Both the position numbers and the translations under genes were made by a program. This document shows positions 1 through 5,481 of a stretch of DNA of 7,784 bases, in pieces. Every line of letters begins with the position of its first letter. The first letter of the stretch is position 1. Source of the DNA: Fen-1118 sp964491625 (GTDB taxonomy: Bacteria > Myxococcota_A > Polyangia > Fen-1088); NCBI GenBank assembly GCA_964491625.1, contig CAZBIU010000329.1, forward strand, positions 1 through 7,784. The letters run 5' to 3'. The notes beneath the pieces are model-generated. The model was given only the letters and a program-made list of their open reading frames with translations, ran no database searches and had not been told where the DNA came from.

Positions 1-2
1 GC

Positions 3-842
3 TGGCAGGCGCCTTTCATCATGGTGTTCGCGGTTAGCGCCGCCGTCGGCCTCGTCATCGCGGGCAAGCTCAAGCCCATCGACGCGCACCTCAAGCTCCG
101 CTCGGAGCGCAACCCATTCGAGCACCTGCTGAAGACCGTCAGGCAGTGGCGATACCTGCAAACCTTCGCCGCCACCATGTTGCTCGCCACCGGCGGGTAC
201 ATGCTGATGCCCTTCGGCAGCACGTTCGCGGTGCACAACCTCGGGATCCCGTTGGCAAAGCTGCCGATGCTGTTCATGATCACCGGCGTCGTCGCCTTCG
301 CGGCTGGGCCGCTGCTCGGACGGCTCGCCGATCGGGTCGGTAAGTACCTCGTGTTCTGCGTCGGCTCGGCGCTGGCGGCAACCGTGGTCGCCATCTACTG
401 CAACCTAGGCGTGACACCGCTTGGCCTCGTCGTGCTCATCAACTCGGCGCTGTTCGTGGCCATCGCCGCCCGCATGATCACGGCGATGGCGCTCACATCC
501 GCGGTCCCCGACATGCAGGACCGCGGCGCCTTCATGTCCGTGAGCTCCTCGTTGCAGCAGTTCTCGGGGGGTCTTGCCGCTTCGGTGGCGGGACTCATCG
601 TGGTTCAACGGGCCGACGGCAACCTCGTGCATTACGACCTGCTTGGCTATGTGGTGGCCGTCGCCGTCGGCACCACAGTCGCGCTCATGTACCCCATCCA
701 CAAGGCCGTGATGGCCAAGGCCGCCTCCGCCGCGTCCCAGTTCCCTATCGCCGCGGGGTCGGCTTCCGAGCCAGAGGAGATGCCGGGCTCGGCGGACCAC
801 GGCGTCGCCGCCGCGCCAGTCGTCGCCGACCGCCCTCAGTAG
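3..842 (+). CDS. MFS transporter, C-terminal half (5' end outside window)
   Basis: An integral inner-membrane transporter of the major facilitator superfamily. The frame is open to the left edge and no start is visible. The ATG at 21 lies inside a membrane segment, because the residues before it (WQAPFI) read as the usual start of TM6. Visible segments: TM6 (about 6-65), a charged central cytoplasmic loop (about 66-140), TM7 (about 150-235), TM8 (about 260-315), a loop with the MFS motif-A-like GRLADRVGK (318-344), TM9 (345-410), TM10 (415-500), TM11 (525-600) and TM12 (630-700). An Ala/Pro-rich, probably cytoplasmic tail runs to the TAG at 840-842. This is the C-terminal six-helix bundle of a 12-TM carrier. 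Overall character suggests a drug/sugar efflux-type (AraJ-like) permease, but the substrate cannot be told from this half. It converges with the cytochrome gene and shares 7 bases with it. Confidence 0.88.
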   Translation, partial: WQAPFIMVFAVSAAVGLVIAGKLKPIDAHLKLRSERNPFEHLLKTVRQWRYLQTFAATMLLATGGYMLMPFGSTFAVHNLGIPLAKLPMLFMITGVVAFAAGPLLGRLADRVGKYLVFCVGSALAATVVAIYCNLGVTPLGLVVLINSALFVAIAARMITAMALTSAVPDMQDRGAFMSVSSSLQQFSGGLAASVAGLIVVQRADGNLVHYDLLGYVVAVAVGTTVALMYPIHKAVMAKAASAASQFPIAAGSASEPEEMPGSADHGVAAAPVVADRPQ

Positions 843-3784
843 GTATCCAATTCATCCCCATCGAGCACTCCGTTGCTGTCGCGATCGAGGCCCATGCGAA
901 TCCCGGAGCCGGGCGGCACGGCCGTAAATGTGAGCACGGCTCGCCGGGCCTGCCCGCGCAGGGCCGCGTCACTCAGCGGCCGGCCTCTTACGCTGTCCGG
1001 GATGAACATTCCGTCCTTGGCGTTGAACAGGAATCCCACGTTGCGACCATCGAGCAGACCTTTGACGATGAGATCGCACTCGCCGCCGACTGCGCGCGCT
1101 TCAAGTAAGTCGATTCGGGCCGCCACGTCGGGGGAGGCGTCCCCGGTCAGCGTCACCTGCTGACCGACGATGGGGGCAAGATTCGAATCGAAGGCAAACA
1201 TGAACGCCTCGACCTGCCGTCGCTTGGTTAGGTTGGCGAGCAACTCCTGCTGGGCCAGGGCAGGATCGTTCGGATCCGTGATGACTGTGAAGCCGCCCGG
1301 GTTGCCGGGGGCGGTGGACGATGCTGCTCGCTGGGCAAACACGGTTCCGCCGTGAAATCGAAAGACGGTATCGACACTGCCATCGTGAAGGAACCCGACG
1401 CCGCGCACCTGATCGCCCATGAATGAGTTGTCGTTGTACGGAGCGGGGAGGAATGAGGCGATGCCGCTCGTGTCGTCGGGATTGAAGGTCGCGGCCATGC
1501 CGAACATGCCCACTTTCTGATACACGTTGCGGAGGTGTGGCACCTTCAAGAACTGCGTCTCCGCCTCGAAGGAATACCGCCCATCGCTGCCAAAGAAGCC
1601 CGGCTTGGGGACGCCGAACTGGGCGTTGCCTCCGGGATCCAGCGTGTGGCATCCGTTGCAGTTGTGGAAGGTGTCCGATGGGAGCTCCTGGCCGTCGGCA
1701 GTCTGGCTGAAGAAGAAGTCGCGACCGGCCTGTTGGTCTGGCGTGAGCGAATTGTCCAGATTGCGGATGGGGTTGGGCGGGTACGTGACCTGCAAGATGA
1801 AGTCGGTGAAGGCCTGCATGTCGTCGGCGCTCAGCGGGCCGCTCCTGCCCAAGAGGCCGTCGAATGCCACGTTGAACTTCTTGAAGGCCGCGTCCTCGTC
1901 GAAGGTGCCCGTGTTTGGTTGCGCGCTGGGCACGGCGTTGAGCCGAGTGGCGTCCGTGCCGCCAGTACGATCGCCACGCCAGTGCATGGGGCCGTGATTG
2001 GCCATGCCGCGCAGGCTCTGGGTCGTCATCGGCCCCTTGAGCGTGAAGTGGGTGGTCGGCGGGTTGCCCGCCACCTGCGCGACGATCGCGGGATCTACGG
2101 TGAAGGGTCCAGGGATGGGCGTGACGAAATCGTCGGGGTCGCCCAAATCCCAAGCCAGGCTGTCGAAATCGCCGAAGACGTGGCAACTCGCACATGCCGA
2201 GTCGCCGTGGCTGGAGGTGAAAGCGGCGTCGTATAGGAAACGGCGGCCCTTCGTGACGCTTGCCGGTTCCGGGTTGAACATCTTCACATGCCGAAGCTCG
2301 TTCCGTGTCCGCGTGTCGACCATCGAGATCGAGTTGTCGAAACGTGTCAGAACGTAGAGGATGCCTTTGCGCTCGTCGAGCACGATACCGCTTGGTCCGC
2401 CGCCACTGACGGCAATCTGGTTGGCGAGCGAGGGCTCGAAAGTGTCATTTTCCAGAGTACGCGTCGAGAACACGCCCACCTTGCTCGAACCGAGAGCCGC
2501 GACGTACAAGGTGCGGCCATCCGACGACACCGCCATGCCCGTCGGAAAAGCCAGACTCTTGGCGGCCTCATCCGGCGTGCCATCGCGACTGTAGTCGAGG
2601 TGTTTGTTCAGGTGGCGTGGACTGACGGTGCCCGCCACCGGATCGAGAACCGAGATGCGGCTCTCTGCGAGATGGCCGCGCACCGAGCCGGCGGGCGCGC
2701 CCTGGGTGGGACCGAAGTGGTTGTGCCCCTCGAAGCGCACCTCGTTGTGTGCGTCGGTATTCGCAACGTACACCTTTCCGCTCACGGGATTCACGACCAT
2801 GTTGAAAAGGATCGTCCCGACGCCGGCAAACACGCCCGCGCTCGAGGCCGCCGGGGGATTCGCCATGGCATCGATCGCGAAGACATCCTTGTCCGGTAAG
2901 GATAGCTTGACTTGCTCATCCCATCGCCGGCCCACATTGTCGAGCCAGTGCAGGTTACCGTCGGCAGGGTCGGTTCGGAACTTCACGACCAATCCAGTCG
3001 GAGGCTGAGGTACGCCTTGCGCGTTGGTGTGCGGTGGCGGCAGGCCACCATTCGGGGTAATGATTCTCTCTGATAACGAGGTCGTCCGATTGCCCGACTG
3101 GAAGGCCGCCGCGTACACGGTCCGGCGATCGGCCGACACCGCGAGGGCCCTCGGCGTATCCGCGAACAGGGTGATGACAGCGAGCGGGCTACCGCCAAGC
3201 GCAGAACCCAGCTCGTTCGCATCGAACACCCATACGTCTGCACGCCCCACGCTTGGCGTCGTCAGTTGTGGATCGCGCCCCGTATTCTGTCCGCGGTGAG
3301 CGGTAGTAATGAAGGCGCGGGTGGCGTACGGACCGGCGAAGACGATGTCGCGCGGCTCGTCGCCGACGAATAGGGTGCGCACCACACGGGCCTTTTCGGC
3401 GTAGCGCACGTCGACGACACTCACACTGTCCGAGAGATGGTTGACGACCCAGACCTCGCCAGGGCGGTACTCGGCGACCGCCACCGGTTCGAGCCCAACT
3501 GGGACTGCGGCCACGCGTTCGAGTCGCTGCCCCTCGATGCGGAAGATCTCCAGTCGGTTGTCGGGCGTGTTGGTCGCATAGAGCAGCCGGCCATCCGACG
3601 AAAGCGCGAGCGGCCGCACTTGTCCACTTTCGAAAACAGTAAAGGCCTGTTCCTGACTCGTCTCGTTGTCGATGTTGAACATCTGGCGGGCCGCCCGTGT
3701 CTCGCTCGGCGCTGTCTCCGACGAGCAACACTGGGCAACGGCAATCAGGACAACGATCCCGAAAACTTCAGTCTTCGCTGACAT
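836..3784 (-). CDS. Exported YVTN beta-propeller / di-heme cytochrome c peroxidase-like fusion protein
   Basis: A 982-residue protein, probably periplasmic or surface-exposed. Residues 1-20 form a signal peptide (hydrophobic 7-18). Two Cys (19, 20) follow VAQ, which is a poor lipobox because of Gln at -1. Residues about 45-510 carry repeated propeller blades of YVTN/lactonase type (LSSDGRLLYA, SSDGRTLYVA, GKVYVAN). Residues about 510-860 are a di-heme peroxidase-like (CcpA/MauG-type) region. Heme motifs are C531-A-S-C-H535 and C709-N-G-C-H713, with an HWRGDR motif at 601-606 and GFLHDGSVDTV at 797-807. The C-terminus ends in an EF-hand-like loop, D967 to E978. The peroxidase fold normally passes electrons between two c-hemes to reduce H2O2 or oxidise a partner. 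Whether this protein is a true peroxidase or a MauG-like oxidase is not decidable here. The start is fixed by a strong ribosome binding site at 3792-3801. It is transcribed alone, 282 bases after the upstream gene on the same strand. Confidence 0.93.
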   Translation of the reverse strand: MSAKTEVFGIVVLIAVAQCCSSETAPSETRAARQMFNIDNETSQEQAFTVFESGQVRPLALSSDGRLLYATNTPDNRLEIFRIEGQRLERVAAVPVGLEPVAVAEYRPGEVWVVNHLSDSVSVVDVRYAEKARVVRTLFVGDEPRDIVFAGPYATRAFITTAHRGQNTGRDPQLTTPSVGRADVWVFDANELGSALGGSPLAVITLFADTPRALAVSADRRTVYAAAFQSGNRTTSLSERIITPNGGLPPPHTNAQGVPQPPTGLVVKFRTDPADGNLHWLDNVGRRWDEQVKLSLPDKDVFAIDAMANPPAASSAGVFAGVGTILFNMVVNPVSGKVYVANTDAHNEVRFEGHNHFGPTQGAPAGSVRGHLAESRISVLDPVAGTVSPRHLNKHLDYSRDGTPDEAAKSLAFPTGMAVSSDGRTLYVAALGSSKVGVFSTRTLENDTFEPSLANQIAVSGGGPSGIVLDERKGILYVLTRFDNSISMVDTRTRNELRHVKMFNPEPASVTKGRRFLYDAAFTSSHGDSACASCHVFGDFDSLAWDLGDPDDFVTPIPGPFTVDPAIVAQVAGNPPTTHFTLKGPMTTQSLRGMANHGPMHWRGDRTGGTDATRLNAVPSAQPNTGTFDEDAAFKKFNVAFDGLLGRSGPLSADDMQAFTDFILQVTYPPNPIRNLDNSLTPDQQAGRDFFFSQTADGQELPSDTFHNCNGCHTLDPGGNAQFGVPKPGFFGSDGRYSFEAETQFLKVPHLRNVYQKVGMFGMAATFNPDDTSGIASFLPAPYNDNSFMGDQVRGVGFLHDGSVDTVFRFHGGTVFAQRAASSTAPGNPGGFTVITDPNDPALAQQELLANLTKRRQVEAFMFAFDSNLAPIVGQQVTLTGDASPDVAARIDLLEARAVGGECDLIVKGLLDGRNVGFLFNAKDGMFIPDSVRGRPLSDAALRGQARRAVLTFTAVPPGSGIRMGLDRDSNGVLDGDELDTY

Positions 3785-3791
3785 AGATACA

Positions 3792-3801
3792 CCCCTTCCT
3801 T
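3792..3801 (-). promoter_or_regulatory. Ribosome binding site of the propeller/cytochrome gene
   Basis: On the minus strand the run AAGGAAGGGG ends 7 bases before the ATG at 3784-3782. It is a good match to a purine-rich Shine-Dalgarno sequence and supports this start codon, which also gives a proper signal peptide. Confidence 0.75.
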
Positions 3802-3819
3802 CGACGTGGGGACCAGCGC

Positions 3820-3835
3820 TGCGACACTACAGCCA
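3820..3835 (-). promoter_or_regulatory. Candidate sigma-54 (-24/-12) promoter of the propeller/cytochrome gene
   Basis: Read on the minus strand this is TGGCTGTAGTGTCGCA. It has the GG of the -24 element and the GC of the -12 element at the canonical 10-base separation, compared with the consensus TGGCAC-N5-TTGCA. One mismatch is in the TTGC half (C for T) and others are in the less conserved middle. A start about 12 bases past the GC would fall near 3810 and give a leader of about 25 bases containing the ribosome binding site. I found no convincing sigma-70 boxes in this gap. The match is short, so chance occurrence is possible, and no upstream activator site was recognised. Confidence 0.28.
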
Positions 3836-4066
3836 GCGGATTCGCGCGAACCTAAACCTCAGGAACAGGGACTGCCCCCGCGTGCAGTGGCAGGCCGCCG
3901 TGCTCTGAGCATCGGCCGACATTCTCCTGCGTCACTCGGCCCCAAAGAGCGCACGTCTGGTTTTCAATCGCTTGCTTCGGATGCCAGACCCGTCGGCAGG
4001 TGACACTGTCGCGACCGATTTCACCCATCGAGAGTTGGCGATTCCGTATGGTTTGTCATCTACCGC

Positions 4067-4852
4067 TCACAGGGCATAACGCAGGAACAGGTGGGATTCG
4101 TGGCGACGCACACTCAAGAGGTGCAAGGAACGTCCTGCCAGATCGAATCCTTCGATGAGCGACTTGCGGCCGTCTCCTGACTGCCTTCCGAAGAGTCGCG
4201 GCGACGTGGTCAGGAACAGCTCGTCGAGCAAGCCCGCATCGATCAGCTGACTGACGAGCGATGGGCCGCCTTCGGTAAGGACGACCTGCAGCCCCTGGTC
4301 GCGAAGAAGGCCCAGCAATGGGCGGCATGGGAAGGGCTGTGCGTCGAGCACGGCGATCCGTGCGCCACTCGGGAGCTTGCCCCGCAGGCGAGCCTCGCCC
4401 TGCGAGGTCGTGACGATCAGGCAATCGGCGAGCGCAGGTTGGGCAGGATCGACGTGTCCCGAGGCGGTGACGACGACCAAGAGCGGACGGGGGCGCAGGC
4501 CGAGCTGCCTTCGCAGCTCGACGAAATGGTCTTGCGCCGCGGGGAAGGCAGCCTCGGGGTGCCACAGACCGCCCGCACCGGCACGAAAAGTCCCGGCGCC
4601 GATGAGCACGGCATCGGCCACGGCGCGCAGAAGCCCCATGACGAATCGGTCGGGTTCGCTGTTTCCGCTGACCACGCCGCCCGACTCGAATGCGCCCGGC
4701 AGGGCCACCACGCCGTCCGCGGAGGCGACGAAGTTCGCGTAGAGCGCCGGCCGACAAAGGCCGAAGTCGCCGCCGTAACTGGCCGTCAGGTCTGCGGGCA
4801 GTCCGAATCGGGGCAGGCCGTCGCGCTCGAACAGCCGCTCGATCGGGTTCAT
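4067..4852 (-). CDS. Stand-alone RibD C-terminal / dihydrofolate-reductase-like reductase
   Basis: A 261-residue, probably cytosolic NAD(P)H-dependent reductase of the RibD_C (DHFR-like) family. The family reduces the ribosyl-amino-pyrimidine of riboflavin synthesis, and some members reduce dihydrofolate or other pterins. Visible family marks are NFVASADG (residues 40-47, substrate/cofactor strand), ADAVLIGAGT (79-88, nucleotide-binding turn) and TEGGPSLVSQLIDAGLLDEL (193-212, the conserved EGGP...DEL block). There is no N-terminal deaminase domain, so it is not a bifunctional RibD. A short N-terminal extension of about 38 residues precedes the fold. The ATG overlaps the dehydratase stop as ATGA (4849-4852), with AGGA just upstream, which points to translational coupling. 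This pairing favours a role in pterin or folate reduction over riboflavin synthesis, but that is inference. Confidence 0.9.
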   Translation of the reverse strand: MNPIERLFERDGLPRFGLPADLTASYGGDFGLCRPALYANFVASADGVVALPGAFESGGVVSGNSEPDRFVMGLLRAVADAVLIGAGTFRAGAGGLWHPEAAFPAAQDHFVELRRQLGLRPRPLLVVVTASGHVDPAQPALADCLIVTTSQGEARLRGKLPSGARIAVLDAQPFPCRPLLGLLRDQGLQVVLTEGGPSLVSQLIDAGLLDELFLTTSPRLFGRQSGDGRKSLIEGFDLAGRSLHLLSVRRHESHLFLRYAL

Positions 4853-5160
4853 TTTCCTAACTGCCGGAGCGCCAACGCCTCCATCGCGTGCGCCAAGGTC
4901 ACATCGAGGGCGGTGATGCCACCGGCATCATGGGTTCCAAGGTCGATGCGGACAGCGTTCCACACGTTGAACCACTCGGGGTGATGATCCATGCCTTGGG
5001 CGATCAACGCCGCGCCGGACATGAATGAAAAAGCGGCAACGAAGTCGGCGAACTTGTATTCGCGATGGAGCTTGCCGCTCTCGACCTTCCAATCGGGAAG
5101 CTTGGACAACGCGGTCACTATTTCGGACTCGCTCAGTTTGGCAGGCCTGGGATTCGACAT
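4849..5160 (-). CDS. phhB: Pterin-4a-carbinolamine dehydratase
   Basis: A 103-residue cytosolic enzyme of the PCD/DCoH family, at the usual full length of about 95-115 residues. It dehydrates 4a-hydroxy-tetrahydropterin, the product of aromatic amino-acid hydroxylases, to quinonoid dihydropterin. In many bacteria it is found without a hydroxylase and is thought to have other pterin roles. The signature is clear: DHHPEW at residues 58-63 (catalytic His pair), NVWN at 65-68, and THDAGGITALD at 76-86 with the third conserved His (H77). A Shine-Dalgarno sequence (5166-5172) supports the start. It is the first gene of a two-gene unit with the RibD_C-type reductase, overlapping it by 4 bases. No aromatic amino-acid hydroxylase or molybdopterin gene is visible nearby. 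The phhB symbol rests on family membership only. Confidence 0.94.
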   Translation of the reverse strand: MSNPRPAKLSESEIVTALSKLPDWKVESGKLHREYKFADFVAAFSFMSGAALIAQGMDHHPEWFNVWNAVRIDLGTHDAGGITALDVTLAHAMEALALRQLGK

Positions 5161-5294
5161 TGGTTCACCTCCGCACCAAATCTAGCGCGTGGTCGTCGAG
5201 AAGCCCGACGTCGTGCACAATCGCGTGCCGGTGACATCGGCTTCGACGACCTCCTGACCAGATCGATGACCTTGGGGTGACAGATTCACTGACC
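5161..5294. other. Non-coding or decayed stretch between divergent units
   Basis: No intact gene is visible. A plus-strand frame at 5186-5254 and a minus-strand frame ending in TGA at 5165-5167 (reading HAIVHDVGLLDDHALDLVRR at its end) both have GC-rich third positions for a short distance. Neither has a convincing start nor a family I recognise. The promoter for the dehydratase/reductase pair should lie here, but I see no clear -35/-10 boxes. Confidence 0.4.
5166..5172 (-). promoter_or_regulatory. Strong ribosome binding site of the pterin dehydratase
   Basis: On the minus strand GGAGGTG is followed by AACCA and then the ATG at 5160-5158. This is close to the perfect anti-16S sequence and fixes the start of the pterin dehydratase. 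Confidence 0.85.
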
Positions 5295-5381
5295 CGCGGC
5301 GATTGGCCGGGCAACCCCGACGCTACCACCGTGTTCCCGCAGAAGATGGTGATCGACTACATCCACGTCTGCCAGAAGTAG
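5295..5381 (+). pseudogene. Orphan C-terminal remnant of a GH16 beta-glucanase
   Basis: In frame with the TAG at 5379-5381 the sequence reads RGDWPGNPDATTVFPQ and then KMVIDYIHVCQK-stop. This is the hallmark end of family 16 glycoside hydrolases (laminarinase/lichenase type): a GGxWPGxPDxTTxFPQ block followed by the last strand, (M)xVDYVRVYQ. Here the final strand has Cys where Tyr is usual. Only about 29 codons survive. Upstream the resemblance stops near 5295, and an in-frame TGA sits at 5232-5234. The catalytic ExDxxE motif and the rest of the ~250-residue domain are absent, and there is no plausible start or ribosome binding site. It is therefore a broken gene end, probably left by deletion or recombination. 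It lies 100 bases before, and on the same strand as, the GH3 beta-glucanase gene. Confidence 0.78.
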
Positions 5382-5419
5382 AAGGTGATCGATGCCGGCA
5401 CGGCATGGGACGTCACCTT
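5382..5419 (+). repeat. Two-tier inverted repeat after the GH16 remnant (possible old terminator or operator)
   Basis: The outer arms are AAGGTGA (5382-5388) and TCACCTT (5413-5419). Nested inside are ATGCCG (5392-5397) and CGGCAT (5401-5406), separated by GCA. Both arm pairs are perfect, with an internal loop of 3 and 6 bases between the tiers. The structure begins on the base after the GH16 stop codon. That position suits a transcription terminator of the ancestral GH16 gene, although no T-run follows. It is also a reasonable place for an operator of the GH3 gene. It makes the ATG at 5392 an unlikely start codon. Confidence 0.55.
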
Positions 5420-5472
5420 GGATTGAAGGTCTTGCCTGTCTCATTCCTCAGCCAACTGCTAATCTGAGAGAT

Positions 5473-5476
5473 GGAG
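5473..5476 (+). promoter_or_regulatory. Ribosome binding site deciding the GH3 start
   Basis: GGAG stands 5 bases before the ATG at 5482. The upstream in-frame ATG at 5392 would put 30 polar residues in front of the signal peptide and lies inside the inverted repeat, so 5482 is the better start. Confidence 0.65.
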
Positions 5477-5481
5477 ATCTC

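Larger units (their letters stand above)
3785..4066. other. Intergenic region between the reductase gene and the cytochrome gene
   Basis: This 282-base gap lies between two genes on the same (minus) strand. Besides the ribosome binding site and candidate promoter next to the cytochrome gene, it contains only weak dyads: GTCTGG (3955-3960) with CCAGAC (3984-3989), and GCCGA (3914-3918) with TCGGC (3936-3940). Neither is followed by a T-run, so I do not call a terminator. Short open frames here show no recognisable protein. Confidence 0.5.

Noticed and set aside
902..913. CCCGG-AG-CCGGG hairpin near the convergent gene ends
   Set aside because: It lies in the cytochrome coding sequence, where it encodes Pro-Gly-Ser, has no T-run, and is common in GC-rich DNA.
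1101..2195. 364-codon minus-strand open frame inside the cytochrome gene in another frame
   Set aside because: Its product is Arg/Pro/Gln-rich with no domain, and both CxxCH motifs and the conserved peroxidase blocks are in the longer frame.
3955..3989. GTCTGG/CCAGAC dyad as a terminator of the pterin operon
   Set aside because: The loop is long (23 bases) and no T-run follows on the minus strand, so it is within chance expectation.
5392..5481. Upstream ATG (5392) as the GH3 start
   Set aside because: It has no good spacing to a ribosome binding site, lies within an inverted repeat, and would bury the lipoprotein signal behind 30 residues.
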